A DNA stretch of 64,000 bases from Salvator merianae (taxonomy: Eukaryota > Chordata > Lepidosauria > Squamata > Teiidae). The DNA is taken from NCBI GenBank assembly GCA_003586115.2, contig QVOM02000034.1, positions 19,512,684 to 19,576,683 on the forward strand, written 5' to 3'. Shown one piece after another: positions 32,735 to 45,015 of the stretch. Position 1 is the stretch's first letter. The number at the start of each line of letters is the position of its first letter. The notes under the pieces are model-generated. The model was not told the DNA's origin. It did not search any database and saw only the letters and a list, made by a program, of their open reading frames with translations. A program made the translations under genes and the position numbers.

Positions 32735-33498
32735 AGACACAGGCTAAAAACTGCAATTTTTTTTCAGGACTATATTGGGAATGCCAGACATAATTTCTGA
32801 ATTTCCAAGACAGTTCCACGTTAGTGAGGTGATAACCCGTAATATTGATATTACGGGAAATCTGGCAATTATGTCAGGGATTCCTATAATAGTGATGGTT
32901 GCTTACAGTTGCAGTCAAAATCATTCAGTCCCCATTGCAAATTAGGTTTATTTGCAGAATTGACAAACCGTCACCTGTTCGCAAAAAAAGAAAAAGAAAA
33001 GAAAAAAGAAAAATCGAAGAACAATTAAAATAGCTTGTCATGAAGGGGTTAAATACTTTTGAAACTGCAGTAGTCATTAAAAGTGGCATTTTGTGTTGAA
33101 TGTGGAGAAACTACTTGTTAGATTAGTTGTGTTAAGCTATTAACATTCTTGTTTGATTGGTTTTTCGCAGACAGCTGACAGTTTGTAAATCCTGCAAAGA
33201 AGCCTAATTTGCAGTGGGGGTTGAATGATTTTGATTGCAGCTGCACACGTCTGTCAGCCTATTTTGTTATAGTTGCACTTGGGTTTACCTGAAAGCCAGC
33301 AAAGCATGTGAAAGCAACGAAAGGGAAAGTGAAAGTGGGCAGGAGCTTGGCTGGCTTCTGGATGGCTAGAAGTGGAATTAGAACAGCAGACACAAGGTAA
33401 GCCTGTAACTGTTTCTCGCATCTGGTTGGGGCAACAAGAGGCAATCGTGGGATCATCTTTAGCCCCCATGATTACCTTTTGTTATATGGAAGGGACCC
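32735..33498. mobile_element. TIR element, family D, copy 3, with a nested Tc1-type MITE
   Basis: Left end near GTGCATCCAGACACAGGC, then ACTATATTGGGAATGCCAG. After the insertion at 32906-33243 the family D sequence resumes (GAAAGCCAGCAAAGCATGTG, GGCTGGCTTCTGGATGG), matching the copy at 39.2-39.6 kb. Right border is approximate. Confidence 0.65.
32906..33243. mobile_element. Tc1/mariner-type MITE
   Basis: 338 bp with long terminal inverted repeats: CAGTTGCAGTCAAAATCATT at the left, and the complement of CAGCTGCAATCAAAATCATT at the right, matching inward over about 50 bp through CCATTGCAAATTAGG. TA precedes it; CA follows, one base off the expected TA duplication. An A-rich run lies at 32982-33015. 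It splits a family D element. Confidence 0.85.
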
Positions 33499-34150
33499 TC
33501 AGTGACCTGATGGTATGCAATAGATCAGCCAAGTAACCTGGTCCCAAGTTGCTTAGATCCTAAGCATGAAACCTTGAATCTGGACTAGCAGGTAATTGAT
33601 AATCAGTAGGTAATTGACAATACATGTCAAGGCTTTCCATTGGAATGAGCATAGTAAGCTACTTTGAATGGAGTAAGACCACTGACGTACCTTCTTGCTG
33701 AGCAGTAGTTCTAAAGTCTGAAATGTTCTGCAAATTCCACAGCATGTGCTCTCCTATACAGTTCTGTCTCCTTTTCATGCTTCAACCTGATGTTGAAATT
33801 ATGCTTAAATATTGGTTTTAATGGATGCAGGTTTTGAACCCTGAAAATGCGTTCTGCGACTATAGGCTCCATCCACAAGTTAAATTTCATCTGACTTCTG
33901 GTCAGCAGGGTGGGCAAATGACCCCACGTCAGATGAAGTGACTTACCACCCTTTCATTTGAAAGGGGTGATTCTTTGCTAATCTTGGATTAGCTACTACA
34001 AGGTTGCCGCTTTGGAGGAATTGGTACAGGGAGGAGTTTGGATTGGTCCCTGCTCCATGCTAATTCTTTGCCTAGTATATTGGGCCATGCATGGACTGCA
34101 TGGTTCAACTTCTGATTTTACTTCTGGTTCCTTGCACAAGAAGCATTCTG
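33499..34150. other. No gene or repeat recognised
   Basis: No exon or shared repeat seen. Confidence 0.35.
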
Positions 34151-34785
34151 GGGCCCATTCACACTTGGTGGTTGCAAGCATTGAGAATGCTTGCTATCCA
34201 AGTGTGTTCGCACTGGAAGACGGCTGAAGGGACTGGGAGCAGACTTCATGTGCTCTTGATCCCTACTACTGGTGGTGCACAGAATAGTAGTCTGTAACCT
34301 TACCTGAAGCTCATAGTGAGCTTCAGGTAAAGTTGCATTCATACTTACCTGTACAACAGTGGCAGCCACCTTGTGTGTGATGTGCTTATTGCGCATGCGT
34401 GATCATTTGGGCATGCATGTGATGGTCGCTGCGGCAGCAGCTGGCAAGCATTCGACCACTGCCATGGCAACCACGAGGCCAGCGCAGTGTGCAGGTGCGA
34501 TGGGCCCATCACAGTAGTGCCATAAGGCCTATGCGATCAGGTCGCCATCACTATGATGGACCCATAACAGTAGTGCCATCACTGTGCAATCAGGCCCAAT
34601 TACGCCATTGTGCACGCGTGATCACATGATCATGCATGTGCGATGTACACATCACACGCAAGATGGACGGCTTCAGGATGTGTTGTCAGCCACACAGTGC
34701 AGACAGTGTCTGTGCTGTATGGTTAAGTACTACACTAGCACAGATTAATTAGTTTATGCTAGCGTGGTAAGTGCGAAAATGGCCC
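34151..34785. mobile_element. GGGCC-type TIR element, copy F7
   Basis: Left end GGGCCCATTCACACTTGG; complement of the right end GGGCCATTTTCGCACTTACC. The interior is rich in GATCA/TGCATG words (34385-34640) and has the GACCACTGCCATGGCAACC module. No clean duplication. Confidence 0.7.
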
Positions 34786-37700
34786 TGCTCTCACAGACAA
34801 TCAAGGAAACGCAGCAGGGCAGAATGGAGCCTCAGATATTTGTCCAAGAGTCTCCCATTTCTGCTCCAGCTTACAAGTAAGTCGGCTCCATTCAGCTGCA
34901 ATCACAGCCTCATTTGGACAGAGCCTCAGAGTCTCAGGATGCAAATACTGCCCTCCAAAGGACTGAAAACGGGTTAGTCCACTTTTGAAATGCAGCTGCT
35001 GCATCTTATAAAAATCAATATATTATGCAACAAGATCTCTCAAAGCACTGATTTGCTCTGTTAATTTCTGCAACCTTGATATTAAAAAGAAAAGGCAAAA
35101 GGCAGTAAGCGGTCACACTTGTAGGTTTGCCTGATATTTCACTTTTTGTAAGACACCAGGTAAATGAAGAGTTAATTTCCACATCTTTTTTGCTGGCAAA
35201 GAATGAGGTTGCTCTCTTGACAGTTTTCTAATGGAAATAAATGACTTTCCTTTTTTAAAACCAAAACATCTGATCACATGAGGCTGTCATCATGTGGAGT
35301 TTTGAACTATATGGAGTCAAATTCATCCTTCATGAGTTGGATAGAAAATTATCCTTGAAGTCTACAGAGAATCTAGTTGTGCGTGCTTGTAAAGTGGGCA
35401 GCTTCAAAGAGAAAGAAGAGAAGGTTCAGTATTGTCAACAGTGCAGGGCAGATCTTCATGTACCATGTCATACATGTGAGATGAGCTAGACAGACCAGCA
35501 GACCATCAGGGCTTCCTCTGCGTGACGGAGGGAGTGGTCCACTCCTCGACTGGAGTGCTTGCTTGGACTCAGGATTGGGGAGATGGACTGTTCGCTTCAT
35601 ACTCCTCCTGTGCCTAGGCCTTTGCAGACTCTGAAACTGGGGAACAAAAGTTCACTGACATCAAAGTTTCCATCTGGAGCTTTGAAGCAACCCCCCCTGA
35701 AATCAGCCATTTTCAGCGCTTTGCTTCAAAGCCCCAGGCAACAATAGTGCAGGTATATGGTTTCTGCAGCTACTGTCCGTCTACATGGCAGCTGCTGGAT
35801 CAAACCAGAATCATGCTCCTTTTTGCAGAGCAGTTTTGCCACTCTGCAAAAGAAGCATTCCAGAGAGGAGATTTCACCCTTGGGAATCAGTTAAGTACTA
35901 GATGGGTGCAGTAACTTGCAGCTGTCACCCCCTTTTGGCATGGTCTTATTTGTCTGTATAGATCTTGCCTAGAAGTCCAGTTTCTCTCTCCTGCATTCAG
36001 TGACACATTCCTCCCGTTCTTTGCTTTTGAAAACCAGCAGTATTGTCTCTGACAAGGCAGGGTATTTTATTTGCAAGCGAGTAACAGAATAGTTGCTTTG
36101 CAAACAGAAGGTGAAAGGTTGAAACCCTGGCTTCTGCAGATAGTGCTGGGAAGACTTCTGTCTGAAATATTGCAGTATTGCTACTGAATATAAATAGTTT
36201 TGGGTTCCATTTTTTTTGCAGCCACTTACTGTATCACTATTAAGACTAGTAGCCATTGATAAAAAGCAATTGAAAACATGTGAGCTTTCTCCTTAGGATA
36301 AAGGCAGAATGGGCAGTGAATGTGGTCCAGTCTACATATAATGGAGCAGACCACACTGTCCTGGAACCCAGGATGAAACACATGAGAATATTATGGAGAG
36401 GGAAGAGTAAACTATGCTTTACTTATCTGAAGGGAAGTTCATACGGTCTTTTCCATATGTAGACTGACTGCAAACATCTGCTAACTCTGCCTGTGATACA
36501 GGTACACTTCCTATTCCTCCTCCACAAAGTTGGCATGCATGGTGTAGCATCTGAATGCATGTCTGGTACCATACAAGTACATGCTTCTTTTGGAACATGA
36601 GGCGAAATGTGGATGTTTGGACTGGAACTATCAGCTTTGGAACAGCTGCATTGGAGCTGGTAGGGATAGCCCCATGCTTGGAACAGAAAGCATTCATCAC
36701 TTTCAGAATGGATGGGTGGGTAGATATACATGTCTGCGTGCACGCATAAGCAGCAACTAGCTAATGTGACAAACCAGTGACAACTGAAGAAGAAAAGGAG
36801 AGGGAATAGTTAGCGGCAGCCAAAAAGATTTCATGATTAATCAAATATCATTAGCACACGCTAACCAGCCATTAAGGAAATTCCTCTGAGAAAAGGAAAT
36901 CCATGGGTTTCAAGACAATCTTTCTTTAGCACATCAAGTGCAAACATGCAGCTTGTTCTGACTTGCCGTGAATCAATGCTTTTAACAATGACTAAAGTGT
37001 GCTCAGAGGAGCACTAGATAACCTCATCTAATTTAAAAATAAAGCATGCGTACAACCGAACCCCTGCAATCCAATAAATTCACAAATTACCTCCCAGCCA
37101 TAACACTATAAAGCACCTTAATGTAATTCTGAACTCCTTTGCCTCTTCCCTTCTTCCAAAAGAGGAACAAATCCAATATGAAACCTGAGAGAAAGGTAGG
37201 AGGTACACATAATAAAGCCTGCCCTAGCTGCCTCACAGAGGCGCCGGTATCATCCGGAAGCCTAATAGCATTTTTATATAGTAGTTAGTGCTGCTTGCAG
37301 ATGTGACTGACGTGTGTGCAGGTTTCTCAGTTGCAGAGGCAGAGGCTGGGAACTCCGTTCCACTCGTTTTAAGCAGCCCAGGTGTATAGTAATCGCTGAT
37401 TAATTCACTCTCTCAACGACAAAGCCCATAAAAAGCCTGTTAGGACTTCAGTTCATTCTTGAAGTCAGTTCCACGAGACTGCTAACATGGCCCATTTAGA
37501 TGCTCTGTGTTTTAATTCCAACAGCTGTGGAATTTGCAGAACATTTCAGACTCTGTGGGTCCGGGTTTGCACCTCTGCCCCAAAGCCTCATATGGTTAGT
37601 GATGCATGTACCCAAAGATCTAGAACAATTAAGTTGTGTCTCTGTTACAGTGGAGGAAGCTGCCTGGGGGCAGGTGACTCTGCCAAAGTGCCATCTCTCT

Positions 37701-38336
37701 GGTGCTGCCAGGTGCTTCTGCATCTCCATTTTAATTGCATAGTCATGGAAAAGACTTTGTGACTGTGGCACCTGCCCTCCATGTTGTTCCTCAAGCCCTT
37801 GACTCCTAAAGACTTTGGAGCGCGTTGGGTGCTCCAGAATCCGTCTGAGGCGGGTGGCATGCCACCCCTGGTGACTTGTGGAGGTGTCTGAAAATACAAA
37901 TGGAGTCACATCCTTAGACTGCTAGTCTGAATCCAGACAGCAGTTTTTAAAGCAGAATTGCAGGGCAATCAACTCAGGAGCCACACATAATTCACCATGC
38001 TGCTGCGAGCGAACTCCCCTCTCAGCAGCAAAGTTCCTGTCTACGCTGCTGTTTGTTACACTGGAAATTCGTCCCACAGCGAGTCATTTTCAATGTGTCA
38101 AAAGGCATCCTGGGCAAGGAACAGGCCCACTGAGTCTGTAAATTCACACTGGAGTGAAGGAGTGAAGCAAGATCATGACACCTACTCCAGAAGTGCAAGA
38201 ATGCAGCTTACAAGACTGTGGGGCTCTACAGTGAACCAGGGGCTGGTACCTTTAATCATACAGACCCTGGAATGTATCCATTGTGGATGTTAGGTCCCTG
38301 GAGTGATCCCTGGATTGCCATGTGGATAATGTCCTA
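34786..38336. other. 3.5 kb without recognised repeats; possible conserved noncoding DNA
   Basis: The longest stretch here free of families seen elsewhere in the window. 36.8-37.13 kb is AT-rich with several TAAT-type words (GATTAATCAAATATCATTAG). No exon with family motifs; the longest open frame (137 codons, minus, 37496-37909) has no motif I recognise. It could hold noncoding regulatory DNA or unrecognised old repeats. Confidence 0.35.
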
Positions 38337-38779
38337 GGGCCTTTTTGCTCTTTTCACTAGTGAGCGTCTGCATGCTCACTAGTGAAGTGTGTCTGCACTG
38401 CGCAGAGGCCCTCGCGATTGGGAGTTTTCTACAGCCGCTCCTGATTGCTACTAGCTGTGGAGCACAAAATCATGCTCCACAGCTGTATCAGGAGCAGCTG
38501 GATTGCACCCAATACACAGCATTCACACTTTGTTCTGGATGTAAACGCTGTGTTGCGTAACATGGCTGCAGCTGTGTCCCCGGTCGCCATGGCAGTGGCT
38601 GAAAGTTTCCTTGGCCACTGTCATGGTGCGGGTTGTCAGCATTCACACTGCAAGTACTGGAAGCCTGCTTCCAGGATGCCCCAGTCCTTGCAGTGCAAAT
38701 GGCTTTCATGCTGCAGGATCTGCTCCACTGTGGAAAGTTCTCTTGAGAACATTCTATGGTGGAAAGTGCAAAAAGGCCC
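38337..38779. mobile_element. GGGCC-ended TIR element, copy F8
   Basis: Left end GGGCCTTTTTGCTCTTTTCA; complement of the right end GGGCCTTTTTGCACTTTCCA. It contains the inverted module AGCTGTGGAGCACAAAATCA / TGCTCCACAGCTGTATCAGG and a GTCGCCATGGCAGTGGC word. The flanks do not match. Confidence 0.72.
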
Positions 38780-39187
38780 TTGATCTTGAACCTGGAACAT
38801 ACCATAGTGAATAGCTTTCAGCGTATAACTGGGATTAGAACCCTAGACACCTAAATTCGTGGGAAGCCAGTTTTTATAAAGTCATACCTGCTTGGTTCAT
38901 GCTCTTTTGAACCATGCAGACAACACAGGTGGGGAATGTGTGTTTTACTTATACCCGTGACTTTCCATGTGGCTAGGTAAACGTACTTCCTATCATTATT
39001 GGCATGTGACTCTGATGATGTTTAAAGTGGGATTCTGCTAAGAGCTGTACTCATAATCTATGATGAATTGCCATTGAAAAAGGCTGAACTGAAGGAAAAA
39101 CTATCGTTCAGGGGTAGGGCATGTTCAGATAAAAGCTCCCAGATGCAATCACCCACGTCTCCAGGAGACTGGAAATGTGAAACATAT
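38780..39187. other. No gene or repeat recognised
   Basis: No feature recognised. Confidence 0.35.
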
Positions 39188-39612
39188 GGTCCCTCCAAAC
39201 ACAGGCTAAAACCCATGATTCTCCTGGCACTATACTGGGAATGCCAGGTGTAATTACAGCATTCGCAATGTAGTCCTGAGTTAGTCAATTGATAACCTGT
39301 AATGCCACTCTTATGGGAAATGTTGCCAGGTTCCCTGTGATAGCTATGCTTACCTTCTGTGTCTTTTGCTAGTTTTTGAAATCACCTTGCTTGGGGCTAC
39401 AGGAAGCCAGCCAAGCATGTGAAAAATAACAAAAGGAAGTAGACATACATTTGGCTGGCTTCTGGTAACCCAAAGCGAGGTGATTCCAGAAGCTGCTAGC
39501 AGACAGCAGAGGTAAGATGTTGATTACTACTCCTGTCTGGAAGGGAGTGGCAAGAAGCAATCACTGGATCTTCTATAGATCCTTCATTGCCTCTCGCCAT
39601 CTGAGGTAGCCT
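39188..39612. mobile_element. TIR element, family D, copy 4
   Basis: GGTCCCTCCAAACACAGGC at the left, then ACTATACTGGGAATGCCAGG, and the pair TTGGGGCTACAGGAAGCC / GGCTTCTGGTAACCCAAAGC that forms an internal inverted repeat. Ends GCCATCTGAGGTAGCC. Flanks TAT and TTA are not identical. Confidence 0.65.
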
Positions 39613-40272
39613 TAGAAGGGCCAGTGCAATTCAGAATGGTCCAACGATGGACAATGCAGTGCCTCTTTCAGATGTTGTGGGCTGCAAAGTCCATTGCCTG
39701 ACCACTATGTGTGCTTGCTAAGGGTGTTGGGACTTGGAGTCCAAAATATCTGGAAGAGATATTATTTGGTATGGAAGCTGTTAACCTTTGTTGTGGACTG
39801 CAGTCTCCATCATTCCTGGTCATGCTTACTAAGACTGAGGGGCTTTGGAATCCATAATAACTGGAAGACATTGGTATGGAAACTGATGACCATCATGTTT
39901 GTGGGTTTCCAAAAGGCATCTAGTTGGCCACTGCAAGAACAGCTTGCTGAACTAGCCGTGCCTTACGTCTGATTCATCAGGACTCTGTGCTTTTATTCTA
40001 AATTAAATCTGTCAAGAGCTAATTCACCTCACATTGATTTCTTTTAACGATTTGGCACATTGAACTACCTCAGACTACAGTTTACCATATCCTGGTGAGC
40101 TACTATTTTTGACAGTGGTTTCCTCTGGCTACAACGCTACTCTTCACCAAAGTATTTCATATTTCCAGAACCCAAACTCTGTGTTGAAACCAGCAAACAG
40201 ACCAAATATGATTCACACAAGAACAATAGGCTATTATTTGTAAGAATAAAGGCTTTTCATTTCTTTGAATGC
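39613..40272. other. No gene or repeat recognised
   Basis: Contains a loosely repeated pair near 39690-39900 (GTGTTGGGACTTGGAGTCCA / GAGGGGCTTTGGAATCCATA). No exon. Confidence 0.35.
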
Positions 40273-40275
40273 TAC

Positions 40276-40415
40276 GACCTGTTTACACTTTCCACCATAG
40301 AACAGGATAACAGACCGGCAGCAGGATACCAACATTCACAGTGCAAATGCTGGTGTCTTGTGCCATGACAGAGGCTGGGAAACTTCTAGCCATTGCCATG
40401 GTGACTGGCAATATT
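40276..40415. mobile_element. GGGCC-type TIR element, truncated
   Basis: Begins GACCTGTTTACACTTTCCAC and has GTGCCATGACAGAGGCTGGG and GCCATTGCCATGGTGAC. It is cut off where the next element begins. Confidence 0.55.
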
Positions 40416-41034
40416 GGGTCTATTCACACTTGCAACTAGAGACCATCAAGGATGCTTTCTAGTCAAGTGCTTCCGCACTTGATGCAGGCCTGAGTGGCTG
40501 GGAGTGGGTTTAATCCGCTCCCAATCGCTACTACCACTAGTGCACAAAATAATAGTCTGGAACCATAAAAAAAGTAGAACCATTTCCACTTACCTGCAGT
40601 GGCCATCTTGTGTGCGATATGCCCATCATACATGCATGATCGTGCGATCACGCATGTGTGACGGGGAAATCTGGCCCGACTGGGCCCGTGTGCTGCCCCA
40701 ATCGGCCTTCTGATGCTCGATCAGGCATGGGCCCAATTGTCACTGCACCAGCGGCAGGCAAGCGTCTGGCCACTGGCAAGGTGACCAGCAGGCCTGTGCA
40801 GTAGACAGACACGATGGGCTGATCACGCCTGCGCGATGAGCTGATTGTGACACCACCATTGGGTCTACGTGATCAGGCCGTGTGATGCCCCCGTTACAGC
40901 TGTGGGGCATGATTTTGTGCTCCACAGCAGGTAGCCATCAGGAGCAGCTCTGATTGCCAGGACCTCCCAAAATGTGGAAGCACCTGATTAGTGAGCATTC
41001 CTGACGCTCACTACTGTCAAGTGCGAAAAGGCCC
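40416..41034. mobile_element. GGGCC-type TIR element, copy F9
   Basis: Left end GGGTCTATTCACACTTGC; complement of the right end GGGCCTTTTCGCACTTGAC. Interior modules as in F7, including GATCA/CGATC-rich sequence at 40620-40880. No matching duplication. Confidence 0.68.
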
Positions 41035-42175
41035 CTCCTTTTCTCTTCCTATCCTAAGATAGAATAAATCTCAGCTAGATTACTGAAATATTTTTAGTCC
41101 CAACTATATTATTGCATTCGATGCCCTAACCAGCCTGGAACAGATTATACAGTGTAAACGGTGGAATTAGAAGTCATGACTTTAGTTAGTGGAGCACAGA
41201 TTTAGTTGTAATGGTACAAATCAGACTCAGGGAGATTGCTCGTAAGATTAACTATTTATTGGCAAAGAATTTATAGATAAGGAAGATCTAGTCCAAGGCT
41301 GCATCCATTTGGACATTCTTAGAGCACTCTGGCGGCCAGCAAGTATATTGGCTGCTTCCATGTTACACAGTCTGCCCTTGGATGCAACCCACAGACAGAG
41401 TGGTGTATTTTGTTCTCAGTGGCCCCACTGCCATGAGGTAGGGTGACAGCAGCAATGTGCGTGGAGCGACTTACCAGAGGTGATTCTGCCTGGTGTGATT
41501 TAGTACTGGAGAGAAAATGGCGGACTTTGAAACCCATTTCCTGTTCCCAGCTAAACTTTGAATGTTTGAAGAGTCTGGGGACATAAGGCAATGGCCATTT
41601 AAATGGCTTCCCTCTTGCCCTAGTGGTGGATCCCTACACACCCACCAGAGATGAACCTTTCTCTGGGATGGTGTGAATAGAGCCTAGGATGCTCCTGCAC
41701 TGGGCGGTAGACCAGATCATGGTCCAGCCTAGGCCTTTGCCATCTGTATGCTAGTGTGGGATAACAGAGGCCCTGCCCTCTGTCTCATTCTTCATCTGAA
41801 AATGGCACCGTAGTCTAGTATAGATGGTAGACCTCAAGGTTAAGTTCTACAGCTGGATCAGGGACAGTATACTGGACCACGGAGGCATGTGGATAGGACA
41901 CCTCCATGGTCCAGTATACTATGTGGAACCCTTTTCAGCAGCACTCCAGGAAGCACTGCTGGAAGTGGGTTTGTTGCCAGCCTTTGGAGCCTTGCTGCTG
42001 CCTCTGAGGGCTCTTCAGAGGCAGTGGTGAGGGCTGGAGCAGGATGGGCCACCTGAAATGGACAGGTTGCTTGTTCTGGGATGGGGTGGCCTGCCCTGTC
42101 CCAGAACACCACACACAAATGCAGAAAGGGCCCAAGTTACTGAGTACATTATATAAAGGTAAGGGAGGGTACACA
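41035..42175. other. No gene; possible decayed TIR fragment
   Basis: 41690-41920 has CTGCACTGGGCGGTAGACC and a GGTCCAGTATACT pair in inverted orientation (41868-41920), suggesting a broken family B-like element. Nothing else recognised. Confidence 0.35.
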
Positions 42176-42367
42176 CAGCGGCTGCATATCGCTTTAAGGG
42201 TAGGTGTTCGGAACCCACAGGAAGGGGGTGATCACTGTTCAGGGGGCCTCCAGGCCTCCGTACTGTCACAGCTGCAACAGTACGGAGGCCCGGAGGCCCC
42301 GTGAACAGCGATCGCCCCCTTCCTGCGGGTTCCAAACACCTGCCCTTAAAGCGATGGGTCACCGCTG
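42176..42367. mobile_element. Foldback hAT-like MITE, family A, intact copy
   Basis: 192 bp, CAGCGGCTGCATATCGC at the left, complement of CAGCGGTGACCCATCGC at the right. Perfect 8-bp duplication GGTACACA at 42168-42175 and 42368-42375. The arms pair through CCTCCAGGCCTCCGTACTGT and its complement. Confidence 0.95.
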
Positions 42368-42617
42368 GGTACACAGTTTCATTTCATCACAAAAAAGAAT
42401 TAGGAAGTCCATCTAATGACTCACGAAGTTACCTAAGAGATACAAGGGTCACAGAGGAGAGAGCAAGCAGGGGAAGCAATAAGTGACTCTAGCTATCTCA
42501 GCTCCCAGAGGGCAGCTGGATTTGTCAGCATGGAGGATGGTGTCACTGAAACTGCATCTCCAACAACTGCATCAAGAATTTGAGCAATCTTAGAAAAAAG
42601 AAGAAAAAATTACAAGT

Positions 42618-42870
42618 CCTGTGTCTTATTTTATTTTTTATTTAAAATAGTTTTATATTAAATCCTTTTCTAAAATCTCAAGGCAGATCACAATAAAACC
42701 AAATAAAACAACCAATGCACATTAAAACTTAATTAAAAAACAATGGGCGAGACAGAAAAATATGCTCACATTGAGGATGCCGGGGTGAACTGTAGGAATC
42801 TCGGAGGGGAGAATATTCCAAAGTGTAGGTGACACCACAATGGAAGTCCAACCACAGAGAAAGCCCAGTT
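42618..42870 (-). repeat. Interspersed LINE-tail-like repeat, family J
   Basis: TTTTATATTAAATCCTTTTC, AATCTCAAGGCAGATCACAA, AACTTAATTAAAAAACAATG, then a GAGAATATTCCAAAGTG segment. Confidence 0.5.
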
Positions 42871-43035
42871 ACCATGTAAGGAGTGAAGAATGTGTATCCA
42901 GCCAAATGTTGCTAGGATACAGTACCTATTGTCATAAACCATTGGCCATGGTGGCTGGGGCTGATGGTAGTTGAAGTTCAGCAGTAGCTGCAGGGCTATA
43001 GGTTCTTTACCTCCTTTAAGCTCCTTGGAAAGACT

Positions 43036-43304
43036 GAGGCTGTGTCTCTACTTCAACATGGAGCAGACTGGAGGGGAGGTGCCTGGGTGAAAACACCTTG
43101 GTCATTGTGTCATCGGGGCCCTTTGTGACTTCATTTTGGAGTGCAGAGGTGCCCGATAATGTCACGAACAAGTTGTTTTCAGTGAGGGCAGCAAATTGGC
43201 CTTGCAACAGAAGACACCTGCCATAGCTATCATGCCCTTCACATGAGGCACCTTTTGCTACCATGCATGGAGACACCCCTTCAGGTAAGTGGAGACACAG
43301 CCTC
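43036..43304. mobile_element. TIR element, family G, copy 1
   Basis: Left end GAGGCTGTGTCTCTACTT; complement of the right end GAGGCTGTGTCTCCACTT. Perfect 3-bp duplication ACT (43033-43035, 43305-43307). 269 bp, non-coding. Confidence 0.85.
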
Positions 43305-43311
43305 ACTCTAT

Positions 43312-43560
43312 GATTGAGTCTCCACTTACCCGGCGAGGCAGCTTGTTATGAGGCATAAGGGAGAAACGCCTATGATCCCTGCTGAAAAAGATGCCTCCTC
43401 CACTTCCTGCAACAATGGTGCTTGCATTGGCGATCATGGTCAGAAATGGGGTGGAGCAATTGCCATATGGCACCTGCTGCCCCTGCAAATGGAGATGCCA
43501 TAGCAGTGGGTGCTTTCCCATGTGGTGGCAATATTTCCATTGGTAAGTGGAGATGTGACC
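43312..43560. mobile_element. TIR element, family G, copy 2
   Basis: Left end GATTGAGTCTCCACTTACC; complement of the right end GGTCACATCTCCACTTACC. Perfect duplication TAT (43309-43311, 43561-43563). It begins seven bases after copy 1 ends. Confidence 0.82.
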
Positions 43561-43563
43561 TAT

Positions 43564-44110
43564 GAGTGACCTAACTTTGATTGATTTCTTTCTGGAGTAT
43601 TCTGTCCATAGAGAATGTTCCTTCCTATCTCTAAGAAATGACCAACTAAAGTCTGCTGAAATTAAATAAGCCTCATTTTATATACATATATATATATCCA
43701 AATCTTGCAACTGTGTTCAAGGTTACTAACTAATAATAGGTTTTTTGAAATAAAAAGAACAAGCATATCTTTCAAATCTGTGATGACATTATTACATTTG
43801 CAGTTAGTTATAATGTGATTTAATGGAGCTTGTGTTTTCTGATATCCTGCAGAGTTAGTATGTCCTGTACAGACACTGCTTGCAGGTGCTTTCATGAAGG
43901 TTTTAGTTTTGTTTACACTTGTAGAGGCATTAAATAAATATTACTTAAAGCGCATATCTTTTTTAAAAAAAATAAACTAAGTTTTAGAATTTAGGTTAAA
44001 AAAATCTAAGTTTTAAGCTTGCTTAAATATTAAGAGCTCCTTGTTCCTGCAGATGTAGCACACAAGGCTTCCATCCAGAATTCTGAAAAAATTGTTCCAG
44101 AACCCAACAG
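43564..44110. other. AT-rich stretch
   Basis: Short TA run at 43680-43696. Nothing else recognised. Confidence 0.35.
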
Positions 44111-44111
44111 G

Positions 44112-44470
44112 AGTAGAGATGTGCAAAACTCAATTTGCATTTGCAAATTCAGTAAAATATTTTGCATTCGTGGACGTTTGCACTGGAATGAAAATGCACT
44201 TTTTTGATTTTCAAAACTGCAGTTGAAGCGAACCAGTCTTCCACTAGCGAAAATGAAAAATTTGATTGAACATTTGCATTTTCGTTGTGTTTTCTTGCCC
44301 ATGAAAAGGGCTTTTTCAATGGAGAAAGTGGTATTTTTATTCACATAAATTGCAAAAGTGAATGCAAAAAATGTTTTTTCGATGTTATGGTTTGACAATG
44401 AAGTGAAAAAAATGGGTTTTCGTTTTGATAGTGAAACGAGCAAACGAATTGGTTTGTGCACATTTGGAGA
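44112..44470. mobile_element. AT-rich element with GTGCA ends
   Basis: Left end AGTAGAGATGTGCAAAACTC, right end the complement of CCAAATGTGCACAAACCAAT. The interior is AT-rich with GAAAA/TTTTC words throughout. Superfamily unknown. Confidence 0.5.
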
Positions 44471-44799
44471 TAAGTCTTCTTTCTCTTATAGTACTCCATT
44501 CCTAGCTTCTGTATGGTAAGCTGCTATTGAAAATGAAGGAAATTCAGGAACTGTTTGCAGAATAATCCTGGTGGCAGATGAGATGCATGACTCAACCATT
44601 CAAATTAAACAGAGTTCTTGCATTTGGTCAGGCAGTTGCAAGAATCCTGACCACCCATGTATACACATATTGTCAAAAGTTCTAAGCATCATATTGCCCT
44701 ACCATGGGAATTCCTGTAAGAGAAACAGAGAACAAACTAAGGCACGACTAAATGTGTTAAAATAACTGACAATGTAGTAGTATTAGAGCTACTCAAGGG
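44471..44799. other. No gene or repeat recognised
   Basis: No feature recognised. Confidence 0.35.
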
Positions 44800-45015
44800 T
44801 GCCTCCAGACATAGATGAAAACTCACATTTCTCCTGGGACTATACTGGCAGTGCCATACATATCCGTGGCAGTCCCAATATAGTCCTGGGATATTAAGGT
44901 GATATCTTGAAACATCGCTCTTATGGGGAATACAGCAACAATCCCGTAATAGCGATTGCTTACCTCTATTTGCCAGGTCCTTGCAATATTGTTCCTGTCC
45001 CAAATACCCAGACGT
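44800..45015. mobile_element. Family D TIR element, truncated
   Basis: GTGCCTCCAGACATAGATG, then GGGACTATACTGGCAGTGCC and CAGTCCCAATATAGTCCTGG. The right half is missing. Confidence 0.55.

Noticed and set aside
37496..37909. 137-codon minus-strand frame and 91-codon plus-strand frame over the same bases
   Set aside because: No motif, no splice context and both strands open, as expected by chance in moderately GC-rich DNA.
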